From Seohaeicola zhoushanensis (GTDB taxonomy: Bacteria > Pseudomonadota > Alphaproteobacteria > Rhodobacterales > Rhodobacteraceae), in NCBI RefSeq assembly GCF_014656415.1, contig NZ_BNCJ01000001.1, positions 547,406-611,405 on the forward strand: 64,000 bases of DNA, read 5' to 3'. A program made the position numbers and the translations under genes. Positions 16,993 to 29,004 of this stretch are shown here, one piece after another; the first letter of the stretch is position 1; each line of letters starts with the position of its first letter. The notes under the pieces were generated by a model, which made no database searches, was not told the origin of the DNA, and was given only the letters and a program-made list of their open reading frames with translations.

Positions 16993-17966
16993 CCTCGATT
17001 GCCCTGATCGAAGCCGCCGCCCAGCGGCTGGCCGGCCCCGCGCGGCGCACTCCGCTGCTGTCCTCGCCCTTCCTGGACGAGATCGCCGGGCGGCGGGTTC
17101 TGGTGAAGCCGGAGTGCCTGCAGCATACCGGCAGCTTCAAGTTCCGCGGCGGCTGGTCGGCGGTCTCGGCGCTGGACCCGGAGGTGCGGGCGCGTGGCGT
17201 CATCGCCTTTTCGAGCGGCAACCACGCGCAGGGCGTGGCGGCGGCGGCCAAGGGGCACGGGGTGCCCTCGGTCATCATCATGCCCTCGGACGCGCCGCAG
17301 CTGAAGATCGCCAATACCCGCGCGCTGGGCGCCGAGGTGGTGCTCTATGACCGGGCGAACGAGGACCGCGATGCACTGGGCGCGAAGCTGGCGGGCGAGC
17401 GGGGGCTGACGCTGATCAAGCCCTTCGACGAGCCGCAGGTGATCGCCGGGCAGGGCACCACCGGGCTGGAGATCGCCGAGCAGGCCGCCGAGGAGGGCGT
17501 GAGCCGCGCCGACGTGCTGGTCTGCTGCGGTGGCGGCGGGCTGACCTCGGGCATCGCGCTGGCGCTAGAGGCGAAGGCGCCGGGGCTGCGCGCGCGGCCG
17601 GTCGAGCCCGAGGGGTTCGACGACGTGGCGCGCTCGCTGGCCGCCGGATTGATTCAGCGCAACCCGCGCCTGTCGGGGTCGATCTGCGATGCGATCATCA
17701 CGCCGCAGCCGGGCGACATTACCTTCCCGATCATGCAGCGGCTGTGCGGGCCGGGGCTGGCGGTGAGCGAGGAAGAGGCGCTGCGCGCGATGGCGCTGGC
17801 CTTCCTGCGGCTGAAGATCGTGATCGAGCCGGGCGGCGCGGTGGCGCTGGCGGCGGCGCTGTTCCGCCCCGAGGCGGTCGAGGGCGATGCGGTGATCGCC
17901 GTCGCCTCGGGCGGGAACGTCGATGCTGGCATGTTCTGCGAGGCGCTGGAGCGCTTCGGCGGTTAA
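16989..17966 (+). CDS. PLP-dependent threonine/serine dehydratase family protein
   Basis: A 325-residue fold-type II PLP enzyme. Lys51 in TGSFKFRGG forms the Schiff base, SSGNHAQGVAAAA holds the substrate carboxylate, and CCGGGGLTSG binds the PLP phosphate. There is no C-terminal ACT domain, so it is the short catabolic or racemase-like type; serine racemase or hydroxyaspartate dehydratase is possible. The ATGA start overlaps the hydrolase stop. It is convergent with the antiporter gene, with 4 nt of overlap. A second member sits at 45157. Confidence 0.85.
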   Translation: MTSIALIEAAAQRLAGPARRTPLLSSPFLDEIAGRRVLVKPECLQHTGSFKFRGGWSAVSALDPEVRARGVIAFSSGNHAQGVAAAAKGHGVPSVIIMPSDAPQLKIANTRALGAEVVLYDRANEDRDALGAKLAGERGLTLIKPFDEPQVIAGQGTTGLEIAEQAAEEGVSRADVLVCCGGGGLTSGIALALEAKAPGLRARPVEPEGFDDVARSLAAGLIQRNPRLSGSICDAIITPQPGDITFPIMQRLCGPGLAVSEEEALRAMALAFLRLKIVIEPGGAVALAAALFRPEAVEGDAVIAVASGGNVDAGMFCEALERFGG

Positions 17967-20476
17967 CCGGCGGTTTCGTCGCTTGGCAGCAGGCCCGTCG
18001 GATCGATACCGCGGGCCTGAGCGCTGGCGCGCACGGCCTCGCGGAAGACCTGGCTGCGTTCGATCAGCTTGCGGAAGCGTTCCTCGTCGAGCACCAGCAA
18101 CGTCGTCGGCGCGATGGCGCGGACATCGGCGCGGCGGGCCTTGTTGGTCAGGATCGCCATCTGGCCGAACATCTCGCCCCGGCCGAGACGCGATGTCTGC
18201 CCCGCCGAGACCAGTTCGACCGCGCCGGAGGTGATGAAGAAGACGCTTGCCGCGCCGCCGTCCTTGCGCAGGATCACCTCGCCCGCATCGACATAGCGGG
18301 TCATCAGCGACCGGCTCAGCCGTTTCAGGGCGGCATCGCCGAGATCGGCGAAGAGGGGGAACTGCTTGACGAATGTCACCCGCTGCAGCGCCACGTCGAG
18401 CGGCGGGCGGTCCTCGGCGGCCACGCGGCGTGCGTCGAGTTCCTGCATCAGCGCGGTATAGACCTCTTCGCCGATCAGCCCGTCCTCGCGCATGGCGACG
18501 TATTCGCGTTCCTCCATCCGCAGGGCGGTGCGGCGGATGAAGCGGCGCTCCAGTTCCTCGGCATAGCCGGGGTATTGCAGGCGCAGGCCTTCGAGCGCGG
18601 TCTCGACCATCTCGATCCGGCGCGACAGCAGTTCGCGCAGCAACTCGGCGACGCGGCGGCCGTGGATGCGGCGGATGCGGCCGTCGATGAAGCCGCCGAG
18701 GTCGCGCAGGGTGAGGCGCTGGGAGAGCAGCAATTCGAAGCGGTCGGCGGTGATCCGGGCCAGCGGGCCGGAGAGGCCGAGGCGGCTGTGCAGGAAGACC
18801 GCGACGCGGAAGCCGCGGCCGTAGGCGACGCTGCGCCGGGCGGCGCGCTGATAGCCGTTGCGGCCCTTGGACTGGGCGCCTTCGATCAGACGCTCGGCAT
18901 CGGAGAGCACGAGTTCGGCCATTCGGGCCGAGATGGTGCGTTCGCGGACGCGTTCGAGGATGGTGTCGCGTTCGTGGCCGGCCAGGGCGATCAGGCCAAG
19001 CGCGATGCGGTCGCGGTCGAGGATCTCGGAATTGTCCTCGGCGGCCTTGACCGCCTGGTCGAGGCGCTCGCCGAAGCGCTTGGCCTCGGAGCGGATGGTG
19101 TCGCGGTTGAGGTCGTAGTTCTCGGTTGTGCGGGCCACGTCCTCGCGCACGGTCTGCAGGGCCACGGCGACGACCTGACGCGACAGGGCCTCGTCGATGG
19201 CCGAGAGGCGGTCGAGGCCGAGCTTGCCGATCACCCAGCGCAGCGTGGTGCCCTGCACCAGGAGGGTGAAGAGGGTGAAGCCGGTGGCGAGAATGCCGAC
19301 GACGCGCTGCACCGGGTCGGGAACGAGGAAGCTTTCTGTCACGGCGAGGGCCAGGGCCAGCGTCACCGCGCCGCGCAGCCCGCCCCAGAGGATCGCCACC
19401 CGATAGGGGCCTTCGACCACGGGCGAGAGCTTGAGCGCGGTGAGCAGCGGCAGGAGGCCGAAGAGGATCACGGCGCGGGCGGCCATGGCGGCGAGGATCA
19501 CCACGCCGACCAGGACGAAGTCGAACAGCCGCACCTCTTCGAGCAGGCGGGGGATGAGCAGCGCGGCGAGAATGAAGATGAGCGCGCCGGCCCAATGCGC
19601 CAGCACGCCCCAGAGTTCGCGCAGGTTGGTCCAGGCCTGCGGCGGCAGCCGGCCCGGCGCGGTCAGGTTCATGGTCAGGCCGGCGGCGACCACGGCGATC
19701 ACGCCCGAGGCGCCGACGCTTTGTTCGGCGCCGATGTAGACGAGGTAGGGCAGGGCGACCGAGATGGAGGTCTGCGCCAGCTCGTGGCGGCGCAGCAGGG
19801 CCATGGCCCAGACCGCGATGCGCGCGGCGAGCCAGCCGACCAGCGCGCCGCCCAGGATCAGCACCGGGAACTGGGTGAGGGCGGTGCCGAGCTCGGGGTC
19901 GGGGATGCCGAGCATGACGAAGGCCATGAACAGGCCGAAGAGGGCGATGGCGGCGGCGTCGTTCAGCAGGCTCTCGCCCTCGATGATCCGGGCGAGGCGG
20001 CGGGGGGCGGAGATCGAGCGGAAGATCGAGACCACGGCCGAGGGGTCGGTGGTGGAGACGATGGAGCCGACCAGCAGGCAGGCCGCGAGCGGCAGCGCGC
20101 CGGTCCAGGACAGGGCGAAGCCGACGCTGAGGGTCGCCACCACCACCGCGACCACGGCCAGGACGAGGATCGGCACCCAGTCGTCGATCATGCGGCGCAG
20201 GTTCATGCCGAGGGTGGCCTGGAACAGCAGCGTCGGCAGGAAGACGTAGAGGAACACGTTCGAGCGTATCGGCAGGCCGAGAATCGCCTCGGCCACCGGG
20301 TTCAGTGCGTCGGTCAGGGGGGTGTTCAGAAAGAAGATCGCACCGGCGCCGATCAGCAGGCCGAGCACCGCGAGGATCACGCTGAAGGGCATCCGAACGC
20401 GCGCGGCAAAGGGTTCCGCGACGCCGATGACGAGGAAAAGGGAGGCAATGACAGTGGTTACGAGGATGATGTCCAT
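17963..20476 (-). CDS. Na+/H+ antiporter, CPA1/NhaP type, with cyclic-nucleotide-binding-like domain
   Basis: An 837-residue protein. Residues 1 to about 410 form a dozen hydrophobic helices of the Na+/H+ exchanger fold, with STTDPSAVVSIF and ESLLNDAAAIALFG as the ion-site motifs. A long charged cytoplasmic region follows, then a cNMP-binding-type domain (about 705-815). In the phosphate-binding cassette the usual Glu of FGE-x-A is Gln (FGQMAIL, about 770), while the Arg of RRADVRA is kept. Gating by a cytoplasmic ligand is inferred. It abuts the dehydratase gene tail to tail. Confidence 0.88.
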   Translation of the reverse strand: MDIILVTTVIASLFLVIGVAEPFAARVRMPFSVILAVLGLLIGAGAIFFLNTPLTDALNPVAEAILGLPIRSNVFLYVFLPTLLFQATLGMNLRRMIDDWVPILVLAVVAVVVATLSVGFALSWTGALPLAACLLVGSIVSTTDPSAVVSIFRSISAPRRLARIIEGESLLNDAAAIALFGLFMAFVMLGIPDPELGTALTQFPVLILGGALVGWLAARIAVWAMALLRRHELAQTSISVALPYLVYIGAEQSVGASGVIAVVAAGLTMNLTAPGRLPPQAWTNLRELWGVLAHWAGALIFILAALLIPRLLEEVRLFDFVLVGVVILAAMAARAVILFGLLPLLTALKLSPVVEGPYRVAILWGGLRGAVTLALALAVTESFLVPDPVQRVVGILATGFTLFTLLVQGTTLRWVIGKLGLDRLSAIDEALSRQVVAVALQTVREDVARTTENYDLNRDTIRSEAKRFGERLDQAVKAAEDNSEILDRDRIALGLIALAGHERDTILERVRERTISARMAELVLSDAERLIEGAQSKGRNGYQRAARRSVAYGRGFRVAVFLHSRLGLSGPLARITADRFELLLSQRLTLRDLGGFIDGRIRRIHGRRVAELLRELLSRRIEMVETALEGLRLQYPGYAEELERRFIRRTALRMEEREYVAMREDGLIGEEVYTALMQELDARRVAAEDRPPLDVALQRVTFVKQFPLFADLGDAALKRLSRSLMTRYVDAGEVILRKDGGAASVFFITSGAVELVSAGQTSRLGRGEMFGQMAILTNKARRADVRAIAPTTLLVLDEERFRKLIERSQVFREAVRASAQARGIDPTGLLPSDETAG

Positions 20477-21029
20477 ATGCTCCCCTTAGCAGAAGAATTC
20501 TGAATCGCACGTGCAAATTAAGGGCCGTGGGAAGGGACCGGCATCAGGGCGCCGGTGCGCGGATACAGGAGGGCTTGGCGGATGCCGGACAGGGCAATCG
20601 AGAGGCGGGAGAGGGGCAGGACCGCGCGCAAATGCTGCGCTGGCACGTGTTGGCTTTGGGAGAGGATTTCGAGGGTTTTGGGGCGCTTGGGGTATTCGAT
20701 GTGCGCACAGGTTCGCTGCAATTGCCTTGGAGTTCGGTGACCGCATGGGGTCATCCCGATTTCTGGAAGGCTGGTCAGCCTTTTCTGGGTTGCCCGGCCA
20801 GATACCAGCTTCGCCGAGGGCGTCTGTGAAAACGGCTGAGCGAGCCCATCTGAGCGGGGCGCTCGGGTCAGTCAACTTCATGCAGGCCAACCACTTGTCA
20901 GCATGGAGCATTCGCGGGCTCTTGGATCAATGATAATTCCGTTTGTCTGGAATTCGTTCTATTTCCGTCTTGGTATAGACATGAATTCCCTATTTCTGAG
21001 ATTCATTAATCTACGGGAATAGAACGCCA
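20477..21029. other. 553-bp spacer without a supported gene
   Basis: Short open frames exist on both strands (for example 20511-20933, plus) but none has a family pattern, good ribosome site or convincing composition. The last ~100 bp are A/T-rich and contain GGAATTC (20949-20955) and GAATTCC (20983-20989), 27 nt apart. This part probably carries the promoter of the M48 protease gene. The rest may be a decayed gene. Confidence 0.5.
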
Positions 21030-21857
21030 ATGAAAGCTTTACTTCGGCTCTTGCCAGCCGCGGCCCTTGTGGGGCTCACCGCCTGCGGGACCACCTACGA
21101 ACTTCCGACACTGGGCGAACCTCAGACACAGAAGGCCGCGAGCCTGTTCGCGGAGGCGCGTCAGGAAGGCCCGCGCCGGCAACTCTCCAATAGCGCGGCC
21201 GAAGCCCGGTTTGCCCGCGTGGCCAGAAAGGTCTCGCCCGTTGGCAAAGCCGTCTGCGAGCAGGCCTCGGCCGGGAAGGTCGGCGTGAACTGCAATGTCC
21301 AGGTGGCGATCGATCGCGACATGGCCGAGCGGAACGCCTATTTCACCTATGTCGACCAGCAGCCGGTGATCCGCCTCTCGATGCCGCTTCTGCGTGACAC
21401 CGCCAACGATGACGAAGCGGCCTTTGTCATGAGCCATGAATACGGCCACCTGATCGGACGGCACATCGAAAAGAAGCAGCAGCAGGCGCTTGCGGGCGCG
21501 CTCCTGCTGGGCGTCATCGCCGCGGCGGCCACGGCGCAGTCGACACCCTATGGCAGCACCTATGACAGCAGCCTGGTGAGCGACAGCATGGAGCTCGGCG
21601 CGGCCGCCGGGAAGATGGCCTATTCGCAGAGCTACGAGCTTGAAAGCGACACGCTGGGCACGCGCATCGCCTATGCCGCCGGCTACGATCCGACCGCGGG
21701 CGCCAAGTTCTTTGCCCGGCCCGAGTCGGCGAAGGCCTCTGCCGGCAAGCTCTCGTTCTGGGGCACCCATCCGCCGGATGCCAAGCGGGTTGCGACCGTC
21801 CTGGCCACGGTCGACCAGATCAACGCCAAGGTCGGGTTGAAGAAGGTCAGCAACTGA
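21030..21857 (+). CDS. M48-family metalloprotease, lipoprotein
   Basis: A 275-residue protein with a lipoprotein signal peptide and lipobox LTAC (Cys19). The zinc motif is HEYGH in VMSHEYGHLIGRH, and the third ligand is the Glu of ELESDTLG, as in Oma1/BepA-like peptidases. These act in periplasmic quality control of envelope proteins; the substrate is unknown. There is a hydrophobic stretch after the zinc motif (LAGALLLGVIAAAA). A strong terminator follows. Confidence 0.9.
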   Translation: MKALLRLLPAAALVGLTACGTTYELPTLGEPQTQKAASLFAEARQEGPRRQLSNSAAEARFARVARKVSPVGKAVCEQASAGKVGVNCNVQVAIDRDMAERNAYFTYVDQQPVIRLSMPLLRDTANDDEAAFVMSHEYGHLIGRHIEKKQQQALAGALLLGVIAAAATAQSTPYGSTYDSSLVSDSMELGAAAGKMAYSQSYELESDTLGTRIAYAAGYDPTAGAKFFARPESAKASAGKLSFWGTHPPDAKRVATVLATVDQINAKVGLKKVSN

Positions 21858-21874
21858 CCGCCTGACGCCTGAAC

Positions 21875-21903
21875 GCCCCGCAGCCAATGCTGCGGGGCTT
21901 TTT
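21875..21903 (+). terminator. Rho-independent terminator of the M48 gene
   Basis: GCCCCGCAG (21875-21883) pairs perfectly with CTGCGGGGC (21890-21898) over a 6-nt loop, followed by five T residues (21899-21903). It lies 17 nt past the stop codon. Confidence 0.9.
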
Positions 21904-22021
21904 CCTGCGGATCCGGCCCGCGAAGGGAGAGGCCGAAGGCCATTGCCGTGCTCTGCCGGAAGGGGCGTCAGCGGCCCGAGGCATGGAAGACCAGCCAGAG
22001 GGCAGGGCCTTTACGAGCGTT

Positions 22022-22384
22022 TCAGGTTTCGCTGTTGTCGTCAGCCTTCACCAAAGATGCGTCGGTTTTGCCGAGCCGCTCCAGATCGCCGAGCATCGTG
22101 ATCGCCTGCGCGGCATAGGGCCCGATCCAGCGGTTCTGAACGTCGTGGATCGGGAGGGCGTCGAGATGGTTCCAGCGTTCGCGGCCCCGTCGTTCGACAA
22201 CCACCAGCCCGGCTTTTTCCAGGACTGAAAGATGCTGCATCACGGTGCAGCGGTCGAGATCCGTCAGTGTCGCGCACAGGGTGCCGGTTGTCTGCGGGCC
22301 ATCCTTGATCAGATCGAGTATGCGCCGCCGGGCCCGATGGCCAAGCGCCTTGAACAGGGCGTCAAATTTATCTTCGGTTGACAT
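22022..22384 (-). CDS. ArsR-family transcriptional regulator
   Basis: A 120-residue winged-helix repressor-type protein: ALGHRARRRILDLI, then recognition helix TVMQHLSVLEKAGLVVVERRGRERWNHLD. The two cysteines (TLCAT, DRCTV) are not in the ELCVCDL arrangement of metal sensors, so metal sensing is not indicated. It is divergent from an SRPBCC gene, 48 nt away, with an inverted repeat over its own start codon. It probably represses itself and the SRPBCC-VOC pair. Confidence 0.88.
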   Translation of the reverse strand: MSTEDKFDALFKALGHRARRRILDLIKDGPQTTGTLCATLTDLDRCTVMQHLSVLEKAGLVVVERRGRERWNHLDALPIHDVQNRWIGPYAAQAITMLGDLERLGKTDASLVKADDNSET

Positions 22385-22403
22385 GTTATTCTTTTATAAC
22401 ATG
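22382..22403. promoter_or_regulatory. candidate ArsR operator
   Basis: CATGTTAT (22382-22389) and ATAACATG (22396-22403) form a perfect 8-bp inverted repeat with a 6-nt spacer. It sits between the two divergent genes and overlaps the regulator's ATG (complement 22382-22384), as expected for autoregulation. Confidence 0.65.
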
Positions 22404-22432
22404 ATTGACCGAAGGCAAAGAGGATTCGCATC

Positions 22433-22879
22433 ATGGAGTTGAAGTTCACCGTGGCCGGACGCATCGCCAAGCCGGTCGAAGAGGTTTTCGAGGCCGTGGT
22501 CGCTCCTGACCGGCTGTCGAACTATTTCACCACCGGCGGCGCACGGGGGCGGCTGGAAACCGGGGCCGAGGTGACCTGGGACTTTCACGACTTTCCCGGC
22601 GCCTTCCCTGTCCTGGTGCAGGAGGTCATCCCGAATGAAAAGATCGTGCTGCAATGGGAAGCCGACGGGGAGAGCGCGACCTGGACCACCGTCACCATGG
22701 AATTCAGCCGACTGGATGACGGTCGCACCCTGGTTCGGATCAATGAATTCGGCTGGCCCGAAACAGATGCGGGCCTGACGTCCTGCCTGGGCAACTGCGA
22801 AGGCTGGACCGGGATGCTTTGCGCCATGAAGGCCTGGCTGGAGCACGGGATCAACCTGCGGAACGGATTCTACAAGTAG
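22433..22879 (+). CDS. SRPBCC (AHSA1-type) domain protein
   Basis: A 148-residue START/AHSA1-fold protein: RIAKPVEEVFEAVVAPDRLSNYFT is the N-terminal helix region, and ITLQW-like strands lead to the C-terminal helix CLGNCEGWTGMLCAMKAWLEHG. The family binds hydrophobic ligands; no catalytic role is evident. AGAGG lies about 8 nt before ATG 22433. It is followed by a VOC gene and divergent from an ArsR gene, a common ligand-handling module of unknown substrate. Confidence 0.85.
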   Translation: MELKFTVAGRIAKPVEEVFEAVVAPDRLSNYFTTGGARGRLETGAEVTWDFHDFPGAFPVLVQEVIPNEKIVLQWEADGESATWTTVTMEFSRLDDGRTLVRINEFGWPETDAGLTSCLGNCEGWTGMLCAMKAWLEHGINLRNGFYK

Positions 22880-22908
22880 CCCGAGTGCCTGAAACGGAGC
22901 GAATTGGC

Positions 22909-23247
22909 ATGGAAGCTGGAAAGAACATCGCCCTCAAGGTTCCCCTGCATCGCTGGGAGGAGACCGTGGCCTTTTACCGCGACAAGGTGGGGTTGCCGGT
23001 CGCCTCGGAGCTGAAGAACAGCACCGGGTTCGAGTTTGGCGGCCTGACGCTGTGGATCGACCGCGTTGCGCATCAGAGCCAGGTGGATGTGTGGATAGAA
23101 CTGTTCGACGACGACCCCGACGCCGCGCTGTCGCGGCTCGGCAGCCCTAACCGGGATGAATTGGAGCCGCTGACCGAGGTGACCGGGCATTGGACATCGG
23201 ACCCTGCCGGGACGGTGATCCTGTTGCGCAAGGAACGGATGGGATGA
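22909..23247 (+). CDS. VOC-family (glyoxalase/bleomycin-resistance fold) protein
   Basis: A 112-residue protein with one VOC module: IALKVPLHRWEETVAFYRDKVGLPV is the typical first beta-alpha unit and TVILLRKE the last strand. It is short for the family and may work as a dimer. Metal ligands are not obvious. ATG 22909 is 30 nt after the SRPBCC stop; an upstream in-frame start at 22819 would overlap that gene and is less likely. Confidence 0.75.
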   Translation: MEAGKNIALKVPLHRWEETVAFYRDKVGLPVASELKNSTGFEFGGLTLWIDRVAHQSQVDVWIELFDDDPDAALSRLGSPNRDELEPLTEVTGHWTSDPAGTVILLRKERMG

Positions 23248-23424
23248 GCCGCTGAAAGGGGGGCACCGTTCCCTGGCCGGTGATGTCGTCGGGCGGCATC
23301 ACGGAATCGGGCGTTGGCACCTCGGGTGGCGTTGCCGCCGCTCGAAACGCCGCCGTGCTGGTCAGAGTTCGCATCGGCATGCTCTTGTGAGCATGCCGAT
23401 GGTCGCTTCAATCCTACAACCCGA

Positions 23425-27631
<4,207 letters not shown>

Positions 27632-27647
27632 GGATCAGCCCGTGCAG

Positions 27648-27695
27648 GAAAACTTTCGGCGAAAGTTTTCGCAAATCTTTCCGGGAAAGATTTGC
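27648..27695. repeat. pair of hairpins between dnaN and recF
   Basis: GAAAACTTTC (27648-27657) pairs with GAAAGTTTTC (27661-27670), and GCAAATCTTTC (27671-27681) with GAAAGATTTGC (27685-27695); both are perfect with 3-nt loops. They sit in tandem in a spacer transcribed from dnaN into recF. The sequence differs from the other hairpin pairs but the layout is the same. Confidence 0.75.
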
Positions 27696-27699
27696 CCGC

Positions 27700-28818
27700 T
27701 CACACCCGCATCGGCATGACGACGTAGACCGCGCTCTGGTCGTCGCCTTCGCGCATCAGGGTCGGGTCGCCGGCCGAGTTGAACATGAAGACGGCGTTCT
27801 CGCGGTCGACCTGGCTGGCGATTTCCAGCAGGTATTTCGCGTTGAAGCCGATCTCGAGCCGGTCGTCGCCATAGGCCACGGCGAGTTCTTCCTCGGCGGC
27901 GCCGCTGTCGGGGGCGTTGACCGAGAGGATCAGCCGGTCTTCGTCGAGCTGCAGCTTGACCGCGCGCGAGCGTTCCGAGCTGACCGTCGCCACCCGGTCC
28001 ACCGCCTTGGCGAATTCCGAGGCGTCGACCTCGAGCCGGCGGGTGTTCCCCTGCGGGATCACGCGGGTGTAGTCGGGGAAGGTGCCGTCGATGACCTTGG
28101 AAGTCAGGGTGATGGCGGGGGTGGCGAAGCGCACCTTGGTCTCGCTCACCGAGACGGCGATCTTGGCCTCGTCGTCGTCGAGCAGCTTGCGCAGCTCGCC
28201 TACGGTCTTGCGGGGCACGATCACGCCGGGCATCGTCTCGGCGCCTTCGGGCAGCGGCGCATCGATGCGGGCGAGGCGGTGGCCGTCGGTGGCGACGCAG
28301 CGCAGCACGCGGCCGTCTTCGCCTTCGGCGACATGCATGTAGACGCCGTTCAGGTAATAGCGGGTCTCCTCGGTCGAAATCGCGAACTTCGACTTGTCGA
28401 AGAGGCGGCGCAGGACCGGGGCGGGCGCGGTGAAGTTGCTCTCGTATTCCGAGGAGGCCATCACCGGGAAATCTTCCTTGGGCAGCGTCGCCAGCGAGAA
28501 GCTGGAGCGGCCGGCATCGACGGCGAGGCGGCCCGCCGCGCTGTCGGCGGTCAGCGTCACCAGGGCGCCGTCGGGCAGCTTGCGGACGATCTCGTGCAGG
28601 GTCGTCGCGGCCACGGTGGTGGCGCCGGCGCGGTCGACATGGGCGGGCGCGCGGTCGACCACCTCGATGTCGAGATCGGTGGCGCGGAACTGGACGGTGT
28701 CGCCCTCGGCCTCGATCAGCACGTTGGCGAGGATCGGGATCGTGTTGCGCCGCTCGACGACCGATTGCGCCTGAGCCACCGCCTTGAGCAGCGCGCCGCG
28801 TTCGATGCTGAGTTTCAT
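27700..28818 (-). CDS. dnaN: DNA polymerase III beta subunit (sliding clamp)
   Basis: A 372-residue protein with three repeated clamp domains. The N-terminus MKLSIERGALLKAVAQAQSVV and the C-terminal YVVMPMRV are typical. ATG 28818 is chosen with GGAGTGAGG a few bases upstream; a frame open back to 28878 would extend through the promoter. It leads the dnaN-recF-lysE-gyrB run. dnaA is not within reach upstream; the EPS locus is there instead. Confidence 0.97.
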   Translation of the reverse strand: MKLSIERGALLKAVAQAQSVVERRNTIPILANVLIEAEGDTVQFRATDLDIEVVDRAPAHVDRAGATTVAATTLHEIVRKLPDGALVTLTADSAAGRLAVDAGRSSFSLATLPKEDFPVMASSEYESNFTAPAPVLRRLFDKSKFAISTEETRYYLNGVYMHVAEGEDGRVLRCVATDGHRLARIDAPLPEGAETMPGVIVPRKTVGELRKLLDDDEAKIAVSVSETKVRFATPAITLTSKVIDGTFPDYTRVIPQGNTRRLEVDASEFAKAVDRVATVSSERSRAVKLQLDEDRLILSVNAPDSGAAEEELAVAYGDDRLEIGFNAKYLLEIASQVDRENAVFMFNSAGDPTLMREGDDQSAVYVVMPMRV

Positions 28819-28852
28819 GCCCTCACTCCTGAGCCTCTGTGCCGGGATCGGC

Positions 28853-28881
28853 AAGGTAGACCATTCACAGGCCGGCACAAG
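28853..28881 (-). promoter_or_regulatory. putative dnaN promoter
   Basis: Reading the minus strand, CTTGTG (28881-28876) and TACCTT (28858-28853) are 17 nt apart, giving a start near 28846 and a leader of about 28 nt before dnaN. Confidence 0.4.
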
Positions 28882-28963
28882 CCCTTTGTTGCGCTTGCGA
28901 AGCAGGTTCCGGGCCGGCTGTGGCGGATGCGCCGGATGCGGTTGGTGATGCGGGGAAACGGGG

Positions 28964-28995
28964 GCTGCCAGGCCCCGAAATCAGGGCCTGGCAGC
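28964..28995 (-). terminator. hairpin after the TPR lipoprotein gene
   Basis: GCTGCCAGGCCC (28964-28975) and GGGCCTGGCAGC (28984-28995) form a perfect 12-bp stem with an 8-nt loop, 9 nt past the minus-strand stop at 29005. There is no long T-tract; it probably ends the TPR transcript before dnaN. Confidence 0.7.
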
Positions 28996-29004
28996 GGGGT
29001 TTGC

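Noticed and set aside
17565-20516. 983-codon minus-strand frame overlapping the antiporter
   Set aside because: It is a shifted frame on the antiporter's own strand, Arg/Pro-rich, and extends into the dehydratase gene.
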